A stretch of DNA of 53,942 bases from Bacteroides sp. (GTDB lineage: Bacteria; Bacteroidota; Bacteroidia; Bacteroidales; Muribaculaceae), in assembly GCA_014802105.1 (NCBI GenBank), contig JAAVCX010000006.1, forward strand, positions 20,665 through 74,606. The letters run 5' to 3'. The position numbers and the translations under genes were made by a program. This document shows, one piece after another, positions 8,488 through 17,900 of the stretch. The notes under the pieces were generated by a model. That model made no database searches. It had not been told where the DNA came from and worked only from the letters and a program-made list of their open reading frames with translations. The first letter of the stretch is position 1. Each line of letters starts with the position of its first letter.

Positions 8488-9765
8488 ATGAAAATAGACG
8501 TGCTGCTCGGGCTCCAGTGGGGCGACGAAGGTAAAGGTAAAGTAGTCGACGTACTTACCCCGCGTTATGACGCGGTGGCTCGTTTCCAGGGAGGCCCCAA
8601 CGCAGGCCACACCCTCGAGTTCGAGGGCAAGAAATATGTGCTCCGCTCGATACCCTCGGGTATCTTCCAGCATGGACAGATCAATATCATCGGCAACGGT
8701 GTAGTGCTTGATCCGGTGCTGTTCCGTCAGGAAGCCGAGGAACTTGAAAAGAGCGGCGTAGACCTGCGTTCAATCCTGCGCATTTCCAAGAAAGTCCATC
8801 TCATCACCCCTACCCACCGTCTGCTCGATGCCGCCAACGAGGCCGCCAAGGGAGGCAAGAAGATAGGCACTACCGGCAAAGGCATCGGGCCCACCTATAC
8901 CGACAAGATCTCACGCAACGGTGTGCGCCTGGGCGATGCCCTCCACAACTTTGACGAGAAATACGGCTCCCTGCGCGAGCAGCATCTCGCCCGTCTCGCC
9001 TCTATGGGCGCCACCCCCGACGAAGCCACCCTCGCCGATCTCGAGGAGAAGTGGCTCGACGCTGTGGAATATCTCAAGGGATTTGACATTGTCGACTCGG
9101 AGTTCCTCATCAATGACCTTCTGGCCCAGGGCAAAAGTGTGCTCTGCGAGGGAGCTCAGGGCACCCTGCTCGACATAGATTTCGGTTCCTACCCATACGT
9201 GACCTCCTCCAACACCATCAGCTCGGGCGCATGCTCCGGTCTCGGTGTCGCACCCAACAAGATCGGTGAAGTTTACGGCATCTTCAAAGCCTACTGCACC
9301 CGCGTAGGCAGTGGGCCTTTCCCCACCGAGCTCTTCGATGCCACCGGCAAGCGCATCCGCGATCTCGGCCACGAGTATGGAGCAGTCACCGGTCGTGAGC
9401 GTCGTTGCGGCTGGATCGATCTCGTAGCCCTCCGCTATGCCATCATGATCAACGGCGTCACCCAGCTCATCATGATGAAGAGCGACGTGCTCGACGAGTT
9501 TGACGAAATCAAGGCTTGCACCGCCTACCGCATCAACGGCACCGTCACCGACCGTTTCCCCTACACTATCGAGGAGGACATCGAGCCTGTCTACACCACC
9601 CTCCCCGGCTGGCACACCGATATGACCAAAATGCAGAGCGAGGACGAGTTTCCCAAAGAGTTTAAAGACTATATCGACTTCCTCGAGAAAGAACTCGCCA
9701 CTCCCATCACCATTGTCTCGATCGGCCCTGACCGCAAGCAGACCATAGTCCGCAACCGCAAGTAA
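8488..9765 (+). CDS. purA: Adenylosuccinate synthetase
   Basis: 425 residues, full length. The GTP-binding loop QWGDEGKGK near residues 10-18 starts the protein as in all PurA enzymes. GPTYTDK near residue 133 and the C-terminal base-recognition segment (SIGPDRKQTI) are present. It converts IMP, aspartate and GTP to adenylosuccinate, the first committed step to AMP, in the cytoplasm. The DUF1015 gene follows after 61 nt on the same strand and is probably co-transcribed. Codon use is strongly biased to C/G-ending codons, as expected for a highly expressed gene. Confidence 0.97.
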   Translation: MKIDVLLGLQWGDEGKGKVVDVLTPRYDAVARFQGGPNAGHTLEFEGKKYVLRSIPSGIFQHGQINIIGNGVVLDPVLFRQEAEELEKSGVDLRSILRISKKVHLITPTHRLLDAANEAAKGGKKIGTTGKGIGPTYTDKISRNGVRLGDALHNFDEKYGSLREQHLARLASMGATPDEATLADLEEKWLDAVEYLKGFDIVDSEFLINDLLAQGKSVLCEGAQGTLLDIDFGSYPYVTSSNTISSGACSGLGVAPNKIGEVYGIFKAYCTRVGSGPFPTELFDATGKRIRDLGHEYGAVTGRERRCGWIDLVALRYAIMINGVTQLIMMKSDVLDEFDEIKACTAYRINGTVTDRFPYTIEEDIEPVYTTLPGWHTDMTKMQSEDEFPKEFKDYIDFLEKELATPITIVSIGPDRKQTIVRNRK

Positions 9766-9826
9766 TATTCCCCCGACATCTCTCATTCGCCTCTCTCCCC
9801 TTTACCCAACACCTCAAATCAACACC

Positions 9827-11074
9827 ATGGCCAAAGTCAAACCATTCAGAGGCATACGTCCTCCTCGCGATCTCGTCACCCAGGTGGCCTCACGCCCCTA
9901 CGACGTACTCAACTCCGAAGAAGCTCGAGCTGAAGCCCACGGCAATCCACGCTCGCTCTATCACATCATCAAACCTGAGATCGACTTCGAGCCCGGCACC
10001 GACGAGCATGATCCGAAAGTCTATTCACGCGCCGTCGAAAACTTCAACGCTTTCCAGCAGCAGGGCTGGCTCGTGCAGGATGACAAGGAGCATTACTATA
10101 TCTATGCTCAGACCATGGACGGTCGCACCCAGTATGGTCTCGTAGTCGCCGCCAATGTTGCCGACTATATGGAAGGTCGCATTAAGAAACACGAGCTCAC
10201 ACGACGCGACAAGGAGGAAGACCGCATGAAACATGTGCGCGTCAACAACGCCAATATCGAGCCGGTATTCTTTGCTTTCCCCGACAATCCCGCCCTTCAG
10301 GCCGTGATCGACAACGTCACCGCCTCAGAGCCCGAGTATGACTTCACCGCTCCCGACGGTTTCGGCCATCATTTCTGGGTGATCGACTCTCCCGAAATGA
10401 TAGAGACCGTCACCCGTGAATTTGAGAAAATCCCCTATCTCTATATAGCCGACGGACATCACCGCTCGGCAGCCGCAGCTCTTGTAGGCCACGAAAAAGC
10501 CCAGGCCAACCCGGCCCATACAGGCGACGAGGAATACAACTACTTCCTGGCCGTGGCCTTCCCTGCCTCCCACCTCAATATCATTGACTACAACCGGGTG
10601 GTGAAAGACCTCAACGGTCTGACGCCTGCCGAGTTGCTCGACAAGCTCGCGGAACACTTCGAGGTAGAGGACAAAGGCTCGGATGAACCCTACCGCCCGG
10701 CCTCACTCCATAACTTCTCGCTCTATCTCGACGGCCGCTGGTATTCCCTCACTGCCAAGAGCGGCACCTATAACGATGCCGACCCCATCGGAGTGCTCGA
10801 CGTCACAATCTCGAGCGACCTGATACTGCGCGACATTCTCGGCATACACGACCTGCGCTCCGACAAGCGTATAGACTTCGTCGGTGGCATCCGAGGTCTC
10901 GGCGAACTGAAACACCGCGTCGATTCAGGAGAAATGGCACTTGCACTCGCCCTCTACCCCGTGTCCATGAAGCAGCTGATGGACATCGCCGACAGCGGCA
11001 ACATCATGCCCCCCAAGACTACTTGGTTTGAGCCCAAGCTCCGCTCGGGTCTCGTGATCCACCGTCTCGACTGA
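9827..11074 (+). CDS. DUF1015 family protein, probably kinase-like
   Basis: 415 residues, typical for DUF1015. The N-terminal KPFRGIRPPRDLVTQVASRPYDVL and the central YIADGHHRSAAA (near residue 205) are hallmark motifs of the family, the latter resembling the GHxR motif of ParB/sulfiredoxin folds. Members are cytoplasmic and have been linked to serine metabolism (SerK-like kinases), but the role of this subgroup is unknown to me. It lies directly behind purA and ahead of a clear terminator, so the two probably form one transcript. Confidence 0.85.
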   Translation: MAKVKPFRGIRPPRDLVTQVASRPYDVLNSEEARAEAHGNPRSLYHIIKPEIDFEPGTDEHDPKVYSRAVENFNAFQQQGWLVQDDKEHYYIYAQTMDGRTQYGLVVAANVADYMEGRIKKHELTRRDKEEDRMKHVRVNNANIEPVFFAFPDNPALQAVIDNVTASEPEYDFTAPDGFGHHFWVIDSPEMIETVTREFEKIPYLYIADGHHRSAAAALVGHEKAQANPAHTGDEEYNYFLAVAFPASHLNIIDYNRVVKDLNGLTPAELLDKLAEHFEVEDKGSDEPYRPASLHNFSLYLDGRWYSLTAKSGTYNDADPIGVLDVTISSDLILRDILGIHDLRSDKRIDFVGGIRGLGELKHRVDSGEMALALALYPVSMKQLMDIADSGNIMPPKTTWFEPKLRSGLVIHRLD

Positions 11075-11100
11075 TCAGTCGATTTCCTCAAGAAACTCAC

Positions 11101-11135
11101 CACGCGCCTTCAGCCTCTCAGGCTAAAGGCGCGTG
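11101..11135 (+). terminator. Terminator of the purA-DUF1015 transcript
   Basis: CACGCGCCTT pairs with its complement, and an inner AGCCT/AGGCT stem extends it to a near-perfect hairpin. A T-rich tail follows (TTCTTATCTCCCTTTTT). It lies 27 nt after the DUF1015 stop. Confidence 0.75.
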
Positions 11136-11215
11136 TTCTTATCTCCCTTTTTGCTCCAGTCCCGAGCTTCAGCGAGGCCTCTTTCATCCACTCCATTAAT
11201 AATGCCCACAGCGTT

Positions 11216-11277
11216 CCTACTCTCAACTGACAACTGCAAAATTAAAGATTTGTCGGAAGAACACCTCTTTCGGGGAT
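11216..11277 (+). repeat. Left terminal inverted repeat of the element
   Basis: The first 29 bases are identical to the right end, with four mismatches over 62. Read outward (minus strand) it contains TAATTTTGC, which resembles a -7 box. Confidence 0.8.
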
Positions 11278-11368
11278 TGAAAATATAATATTTCTCGAAG
11301 TCTACGGCGTTTTATTGCACACATGGGACCTCGGGCACCACGCAGAGAACCAAAAACGAACCAACTAA

Positions 11369-11406
11369 AATAACAAAAAGAGGTCGATTGACCTCTTTTT
11401 GTTATT
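11369..11406 (-). terminator. Bidirectional terminator after the cargo gene
   Basis: A perfect 17-bp stem (AATAACAAAAAGAGGTC and its complement) has a 4-nt loop. The T-rich arm works on both strands. It lies about 50 nt beyond the cargo gene stop. Confidence 0.75.
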
Positions 11407-11458
11407 ACTTTTTGCGTATTATAAACCTCACATATTGATATTGATCAATATATTAGAA

Positions 11459-12268
11459 TTACTCAAATCCTTGATTTGCAGTTGACGCATATTCGCCAGT
11501 ACTTACATTGATTAAATATACACGAGCAACGTTATTCTTGATTTTAACATCTATAAAATAGCCAACAGCTGAAAAATTATCTGTTTTGACAGTAGTACGG
11601 CTGTTATATTCGCCCGATTGTTGCTCCTCTATCTCTTCTTTCAATTTCTCGAGATACTCCTTAGCAACAACCTTATAATTGCTTTCTAATAAAGCATCGA
11701 GTATAATGTCCTTAATTTGATCTCTTTTTAACCCATCCCCTGTTAATATTGTGTTAATAGCAACACGAGTACCTGAACTAATGGGTTCCATTGCCTTGTT
11801 TATTGCTTTCTCAATAGCTGTTGATTCACTCATTTTTTCCTTCTTTGGCTGTGGAGATTTTGAGATGGGAATAATAACAGGTTGGGGATCTTCAACCCAC
11901 TTTTCTGCATATACCTGTCCTGTGGCGTTATGTATATATCGAAACAGCATTTTTGTAGAATTATATCCATCAAGGAATGGGTCCCCAGTCTTTTCGTATG
12001 GAGCATTTTTGGATTCATGTTGTTTACTATTATGAATTATGGTAACAGAATAATTCGCATATCCGGGATAAGTTGCTCTTGCTTTTTCAAGTAATTTCGC
12101 CTCAATATAAGCATTACTAAATGGTTCTGAACTTGAACGCCACTCGGTATATCCAGACCATGACACTGTACCAAGTGATACATTCTCATATCGGGCATAA
12201 GACGCGAAAGTAGTCATGCAAAAGATCACAGCCAGGATAAATTTGTTATGATTTAGTCGATTCATCAT
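11459..12268 (-). CDS. Secreted protein with a CsgG/LpoB-like C-terminal domain, element cargo
   Basis: About 269 residues. A signal peptide (MNRLNHNKFILAVIFCMTTF and following) ends near ASYA, with no lipobox. The N-terminal half is unlike anything I recognise. A Lys/Pro-rich linker (ISKSPQPKKEKMSES) leads to a domain with the layout of CsgG/FlgO/LpoB proteins: paired helices (KDIILDALLESNYKVVAKEY), a helix-turn segment (DNFSAVGYFIDVKI) and a beta strand ending in VARVYLINVSTGEYAS. Such domains occur in outer-membrane or periplasmic helper proteins. Codons are A/T-rich compared with all neighbouring genes, which fits horizontal transfer. Starts at 12277, 12268 and 12265 are all possible; I chose 12268. 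The function is unknown. Confidence 0.65.
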   Translation of the reverse strand: MMNRLNHNKFILAVIFCMTTFASYARYENVSLGTVSWSGYTEWRSSSEPFSNAYIEAKLLEKARATYPGYANYSVTIIHNSKQHESKNAPYEKTGDPFLDGYNSTKMLFRYIHNATGQVYAEKWVEDPQPVIIPISKSPQPKKEKMSESTAIEKAINKAMEPISSGTRVAINTILTGDGLKRDQIKDIILDALLESNYKVVAKEYLEKLKEEIEEQQSGEYNSRTTVKTDNFSAVGYFIDVKIKNNVARVYLINVSTGEYASTANQGFE

Positions 12269-12277
12269 TATTTGCAT

Positions 12278-12510
12278 TGACCTTACAGTCCTGTCGGTCA
12301 GCTATAAAATACAGAAGCGTGGACTGTATTACCACATCTCCAATGACGGTCCTGAGAAAACCTTACGAGCGAGATATGAAACAGGTGCCCACGCTATGAC
12401 GTGAGAACCGTCTTGTTACCTCTTGCTCGTGTTGAAAATTTCTCAGGTTTTCATTTGCAAGATAAGCAAAACGCTTCTTCTTTTTTTAGTATGTCGTGTC
12501 ATTCCGGATT
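12278..12510 (-). ncRNA. Long, highly foldable 5' leader of the cargo gene (possible cis-regulatory RNA)
   Basis: Between the promoter and the cargo start lie about 235 nt. Read on the minus strand, a long rod forms from CCTGAGAAA with TTTCTCAGG, ACGAGC with GCTCGT, AGGT with ACCT and CTCACG with CGTGGG, closed by a TCATAG loop. Nearer the gene, several helices cannot all coexist: GACGGT with ACCGTC, GTGG with CCAC, AATACA with TGTATT, ACAGTCC with GGACTGT, and TGACC with GGTCA just before the start. Nested and alternative helices of this kind are typical of regulatory leaders. The RNA class is not one I can name. Confidence 0.5.
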
Positions 12511-12516
12511 GACAAC

Positions 12517-12548
12517 GCAAAATTACAAAATTTTTTAACTCCGACAAA
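12517..12548 (-). promoter_or_regulatory. Promoter of the element cargo gene
   Basis: On the minus strand TTTG (12548-12545) and TAATTTTG (12525-12518) start 23 nt apart, a full consensus. The surrounding words CGATTTGTCGGA and TAATTTTGC also occur in the terminal repeats, so this promoter may have been built from a partial copy of the end sequence. Confidence 0.6.
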
Positions 12549-12578
12549 TCGAACTATGTGTTTTGATAATATTTTTGG

Positions 12579-12640
12579 ATCCCCGAAGGAGGTGATCTTC
12601 CGACAAATCGATAATTTTGCAGTTGTCAGTTGAGAGTAGG
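12579..12640 (-). repeat. Right terminal inverted repeat of the element
   Basis: This is the inverted partner of 11216-11277. TAATTTTGC within it points outward towards the glycosidase operon. Confidence 0.8.
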
Positions 12641-12676
12641 GCCACAGCGTTTGCCACAGCGTTTGCCACAGCGTTA
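12641..12676. repeat. Three tandem 12-bp units (GCCACAGCGTTT)
   Basis: Two identical units and one ending in A instead of T. A further matching word lies at 11205-11215 on the far side of the element, so the element probably inserted into this small array. Confidence 0.8.
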
Positions 12677-12708
12677 TCGCGCGTTTGGTGTGGAATTGTC
12701 GGCGGTGC

Positions 12709-12740
12709 TTTGCGGCAGTGAGGATTTTTTGTTATCTTTG
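12709..12740 (+). promoter_or_regulatory. Promoter of the glycosidase operon
   Basis: TTTG (12709-12712) and TATCTTTG (12733-12740) start 24 nt apart. The leader to the first gene is about 70 nt. Confidence 0.65.
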
Positions 12741-12813
12741 CACAATAATAGTGGTCAGCCTCACGTGACCACAACTATCTTTACAGCAAAAAATTTAACA
12801 TCACAAAATAACC

Positions 12814-14910
12814 ATGAAAACCCCAATCGTCATTCTTGGCGTGGTGGCCGCTGCTCTCATGCCGGCGTGTGCCTCGAAAGGTATCGATCGCCACGCGCTT
12901 GTAGAACGCAACAATCCCCACGTAACTTCGGTAGACACAATGGCTTCGCTCACTGTCGGCAACGGTGAGTTTGCCTTCACTGTGGATGTCACCGGTCTTC
13001 AGAGCTTCCCCGAAGTCTATACCAAAGGTGTGCCTCTTGGCACCCAGAGCCAGTGGGGCTGGCACTCATTTGCCAACCCCGAGGGCTATCAGCACTCGGA
13101 GACACTCAAGTCCTATGACTTCGGCCACGGCCATGAGGAGCTCTACTCCACCCAGTTCAAGGAAGCCGGCCGCCAGAAGGATGCCTCCAACTGGTTCCGC
13201 GTCAATCCCCACCGTCTCCACCTCGGAGCCATCGGCTTTGCCGGCGTGACACCCGCGAGTATCAGTGATATAGACCAGACACTCGATATGTGGACCGGAA
13301 AGATCAGTTCTTCGTTCAAACTCGATTCCACTCCTGTGTCAGTGACAACCGCCTGTGACCCGGCCCGCGACATGATAGCCGCCGAGATCAACAATCCCTC
13401 CCACACTCCGGTGGCTGTGCGCCTCCCCTATCCTACCGGTGCTCACGCCGATGACGCTTGTGACTGGACCAAGGATGATCTCCATCTCACCGAAATAGTC
13501 TCCTCGACACCCAACTCGACCGTACTGCGCCACTCGCTCGACTCCACCACCTATTATATTACCCTCACCTGGGAGGGCAACGCCTCTTCAGAGATGACCG
13601 GCCGCAACGAGTGGACTCTCACTCCGGCCGACGACAAGTGGAGCTTCACCGCCGAGTTCACTCAGGAGGCCAACGCTTCGACCGACGTCACCGCAGCCAC
13701 CGTGCTCAAAGACTCCGAAGCTTATTGGGAAAACTTCTGGACTACAGGTGGCGTGGTTGACTTCAGCCATTGCACCGATCCCCGAGCCTCGGAGCTCGAG
13801 CGTCGAGTAGTGCTTTCGCAATATCTTCTCGCCACCCAATGTGCAGGCAGCACACCTCCCCAGGAGACCGGCCTGACCTACAATTCCTGGTTTGGCAAAT
13901 TCCACCTCGAGATGATCTGGTGGCATCAGGCTCAGTTTGCCCTGTATGGCCACGAAAACCTTCTCGCCCGCACCCTCCCCTGGTATGAGACCGCTATGCC
14001 CATAGCTCGTGAAATAGCCGAGCGTCAGGGATTTGACGGAGTGCGCTGGATGAAGATGACCGATCCCTCTGGTATCGAGGCTCCTTCGAGCGTCGGCTCT
14101 TTCCTGATCTGGCAACAGCCCCACCTCATCTATCTTGCCGAACTCCTCTACCGCGCCAATCCCGACTCGACAGTACTCGCCAAGTATGGCCCCATGATCG
14201 AGGAGACAGCCAAGTTTATGGAGTCGTTTGCCTCTTATGATCCCGAGGGAAAACGTTATGTGCTCAAGGGTGTGATCCCCGCTCAGGAGACCCTGCGCGC
14301 CGCCGAGACCGTCAATCCTCCTTTTGAACTCTCCTACTGGTATTTTGGCCTCAACACCGCCAACAAATGGCGTGAGCGTCAGGGACTGCCCCGCAACGAG
14401 AAATGGGACGAGATCACCGGCTCGCTCTCACATCTGGCCTCAAAGGACTCGCTCTATCTCGCTGCCGAGACCGCACCCCAGACCTACGAAGACATACGTT
14501 TCACCTCCGACCACATGGCGGTGCTCGGTGCCCTCGGCATCCTTCCCGACAGCCCCCTGCAGGAGCATGACATCATGAACTCGACCTTTGACTGGATCTA
14601 CGACAACTGGAACTGGAACAAGACCTGGGGCTGGGACTATCCCACCACTGCGATGTGTGCCACCCGTCTGGGCGAACCCGAGAAGGCCGTCAACGCCATC
14701 CTCATGGACAAGCGTACCAACACCTATCTCCCCAACGGACATAACTATCAGGACAACCGCCTGCGCTGCTATCTCCCCGGCAACGGAGGTCTGCTCACAG
14801 CCATTGCTCTCATGACCGCCGGCTGGGACGGGTGTACTGAGAAAAATCCCGGTTTCCCCAAGGACGGCACCTGGGATGTAAGATGGGAAGGTATCAAGCC
14901 TCTGCCTTAA
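12814..14910 (+). CDS. Six-hairpin (GH65-like) glycosidase lipoprotein
   Basis: 698 residues. A type II signal peptide (MKTPIVILGVVAAALMPAC) puts the lipidated Cys at residue 19, so the enzyme is membrane anchored. An N-terminal beta-sandwich (about 30-290) precedes an (alpha/alpha)6 barrel (about 310-680) with KFHLEMIWWHQAQFALYG near residue 370 and GVIPAQETL near residue 490. The latter aligns by eye with the catalytic-acid loop of GH65 enzymes. The substrate is not evident. Because the operon continues with GH106 and GH105 enzymes, a rhamnogalacturonan or pectin side-chain linkage is the natural guess. The next gene starts 33 nt downstream. Confidence 0.68.
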   Translation: MKTPIVILGVVAAALMPACASKGIDRHALVERNNPHVTSVDTMASLTVGNGEFAFTVDVTGLQSFPEVYTKGVPLGTQSQWGWHSFANPEGYQHSETLKSYDFGHGHEELYSTQFKEAGRQKDASNWFRVNPHRLHLGAIGFAGVTPASISDIDQTLDMWTGKISSSFKLDSTPVSVTTACDPARDMIAAEINNPSHTPVAVRLPYPTGAHADDACDWTKDDLHLTEIVSSTPNSTVLRHSLDSTTYYITLTWEGNASSEMTGRNEWTLTPADDKWSFTAEFTQEANASTDVTAATVLKDSEAYWENFWTTGGVVDFSHCTDPRASELERRVVLSQYLLATQCAGSTPPQETGLTYNSWFGKFHLEMIWWHQAQFALYGHENLLARTLPWYETAMPIAREIAERQGFDGVRWMKMTDPSGIEAPSSVGSFLIWQQPHLIYLAELLYRANPDSTVLAKYGPMIEETAKFMESFASYDPEGKRYVLKGVIPAQETLRAAETVNPPFELSYWYFGLNTANKWRERQGLPRNEKWDEITGSLSHLASKDSLYLAAETAPQTYEDIRFTSDHMAVLGALGILPDSPLQEHDIMNSTFDWIYDNWNWNKTWGWDYPTTAMCATRLGEPEKAVNAILMDKRTNTYLPNGHNYQDNRLRCYLPGNGGLLTAIALMTAGWDGCTEKNPGFPKDGTWDVRWEGIKPLP

Positions 14911-14943
14911 GCTCACACTTAAAGCCGATCTATCATAATAAAT

Positions 14944-17900
14944 ATGTCAAGAACAGCTCTCAATCTACTGCTCGCGCTGGTAGCCGCAGGGTCGCTTTCG
15001 GCGGCCCCCGCGCTACCGGCGCGTAGCGTCCATTATAAGCCCGAAGGACGCACAGCCGTCTGCGTCAACGGCACATCCCGATACAACCGTGCCCTTTATG
15101 GAGCACACTCAGGTTTCCGCATGGAGTGTAGCGACACTCCCGTCTTTGGCATCTACCTACCCGGCATGGGTGGCAATCTCAGCCTCACACTTCCTCAGGG
15201 CGACTGCACCGCAACCTACACACCCGGCCGTATGGATTATTCTCAGGGTGGTGTCGAGGTAGAGGCTCAGGTAACTCGCAGCGATGATGCAGCCCTTTGG
15301 CGTCTCACCAACACCTCTTCAGCCGAGGTCACGGTGCCCGTAACCTTTGGTGGCGTTGCCGGAAAGAATTTCTCGCGCAACGGCGACCTCGGAGTCGATG
15401 CACCCGACTGCTTTGATCTGAAACCCGAATACACCGCAGGCAATCAGCTCTCACTCAGCGGCGACCGTCTAACAGTCGACTTCGGCCGCAAGGAACGCCG
15501 ACAGATCTCACTGATCATTCCCGCATCGTCAGCCTCAATCGGAGCTGACAATATCTATCACGGCACTATCACCCTGGCTCCCGGCCAGAGCAAAACCATA
15601 GCCTATTATCCCGACACCAAACTCCGCAAGGAAACCCCTGAAGCGCAGATAGCACGTGCCGAGAAAGAGCGTCAGACACTCGCCTCGACACTAAGCATCT
15701 CCACTCCTGACCCGTGGCTCAACCCTGTTGGCGAAGCTCTTGCGGTAGCCGCTGATGGAATCTGGAGCGGCGAAGCATGGCTCCACGGATCGATCGGGTG
15801 GCGCACACCCCATCTCGGCTGGCGCGGAGCATACGCAGGCGACGCTCTCGGCTGGCACGACCGCTCACTCACCCATCTCTCCACCTACGCCGACAATCAG
15901 GTCACCGACATACCGGCCACGATCCCCCACCCGGCTCAGGATCCCAAGATGCACTATGCCCGAGCGCTCAAGAAATGGGGCACACCCATGTACTCCAACG
16001 GCTATATCTGTCGTCGTCCCGGTAAGAAAAACGAGATGTCTCACTACGACATGAACATGGTCTATGCCGACGCTATGGTACGACATTTCCTCCACACCGG
16101 CGACAAGGAGTCGATGCGCAAACTCTTTCCCGTGCTCAAGCGTCATCTCGACTGGGAAAAACTCAACTTCGATCCCGACGGCGACCATCTCTATGATGCC
16201 TATTGCTGCATCTGGGCCAGTGACGCCCTCTATTACGGCGGCGGAGCCGTGACCCACTCCTCGGCCTACAACTATTTTGCCAACCTTATGGCTGCCCGTG
16301 TGGCCGAGGCTATCGGTGAGGATCCTACTCCCTACCTTAACGAAAGCTCGGCTATAGCCGCAGCCGTCGACTCAGTGCTCTGGATCCCTTCCAAAGGCAC
16401 TTGGGCCGAGTTCCGCGATCTTGGCGGTCACTCCCGTCTCCACCCCTATCCCGCTGTCTGGACTATCTATCACGCTATCGATTCAGATCTCGGCGATCCC
16501 TTCAAGCGATATGCCGCGACCTGTTATATCGACCGTGAGATACCTCATGTTCCGGTAGGGTGTGCCGACTCGCTCTATGTAGTCTCCACCACCAACTGGA
16601 AACCCTACTCGTGGAGTATCAACAATGTGGCTATTGCCGAAATCATGCACACCGCCCTCGCCTATTGGCAGGCAGGCCGACCCGACGAAGCATACGCGCT
16701 GATGAAAGGTGTGATGATGGACAACATGTATGGCGGAGCCAGTCCTCTCAACTTCGGACAGATCAGTCAGCTCGACGCGGCCCGCGGCGAGTGTTACCGC
16801 GACTTTGCCGACCCGATCGGAGTGTGGAGCCGAGCTCTTACCGAGGGTCTTTACGGCATTCGCCCCGACCTGTTAGCCCGCAAGGTCACAGTCACTCCCG
16901 GCTTCCCCTCTGACTGGAACGAAGCCTCCATCTCCCTTCCCGACATAACCTATTCCTTTGACCGCACAGGACACTTTGACACATATACCGTAGAGGGTCG
17001 CTATGCCAAAGGCACCGAGATCACTCTCCAGGTTCCTGCCGCCGGGCTCAAAGGCATTACTGTAAACGGTAAGAAAGCTTCCTGGAAAGCTCTCGACAAT
17101 TCTATCGGCACTCCGCGCGTAGCGGTTACTTTCCCCTCGGGCAAGAAAACCGTGGTGAAAATCGACCGCTCAGCCTCATCAACCGCCCTGGCTACGGGGC
17201 GTGTACGCTCGGAAGGGCCCGTGAAATTTACCGAGATGAAGGCCGGCGATCTTACCTGGTGGGAAGCCGACTCCTCGGCTCAGGTCGATCCCTCATCCGA
17301 TATATTCGCTACCACACCCTCGCTCTCCGACTTCACTGAAGTGCAGACTGCCCTGTGTGATCCTGTACCCATGAGCGGCAGCTATAACGCTTCAGTGAGC
17401 GACATCTTCCGCAATAAGTATCTCTCGCCACGCCCCTCGGTGACAACTCTTCAGATCCCCGAACAGGGTATCGGCGAATGGTGTCATCCCGATCTGACAG
17501 CCGAGATCTGTGACTCGGGTCTGAGAGCCGTTTCAGCCGCCAACAACGGCATCGTTACAGTCAACGGTATCCCGTTCCTGCTCCCGTCAGAGGGCATGAA
17601 TGTAGCCTACACCACTCTTTGGGACAACTATCCCGACTCCGTCAAAGTGGCACTCAACGGCAAAGCCTCTCATCTCTATCTGCTTATGGCCGGTAGCACA
17701 AACCACATGCAGTGGGGTATGGAGAACGCCCGTCTGACAGTCAACTACGCCGACGGTGAGTCGGAGTCGTTCCCGCTCGTCAACCCTGTCAACTGGGCTC
17801 CCATCGAACAGGACTTCTATACCGACGCATACGCTTATCGTCAGCCCTCAGGCGCCCCCCGTCCCATGAGGGTTCATCTTGCCTCGGGCGAAGCCTCGCG

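Larger units (their letters stand above)
11216..12640. mobile_element. 1,425-bp non-autonomous transposon-like element with 62-bp inverted ends and a cargo gene
   Basis: The two ends are inverted copies of a 62-bp sequence starting CCTACTCTCAACTGACAAC, with 58 of 62 positions matching. CCACAGCGTT lies directly outside the left end (11206-11215) and one base outside the right end (12642-12651), like a 10-11 bp target duplication. The interior is visibly richer in A+T than the genes on either side. It holds one minus-strand gene, its promoter, a structured leader and a terminator, and no frame resembling a transposase. The size, ends and duplications are IS-like. Loss of the transposase, or mobilisation in trans by an IS with the same ends, is inference. 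Confidence 0.7.

Noticed and set aside
8911-9786. Long minus-strand open frame of about 290 codons opposite purA
   Set aside because: It lies entirely within purA, which has full motif support, and follows from the strong codon bias of that gene.
12630-12968. Plus-strand open frame starting at the right end of the element
   Set aside because: It runs across the operon promoter and into the lipoprotein gene in another frame; no signal or domain.
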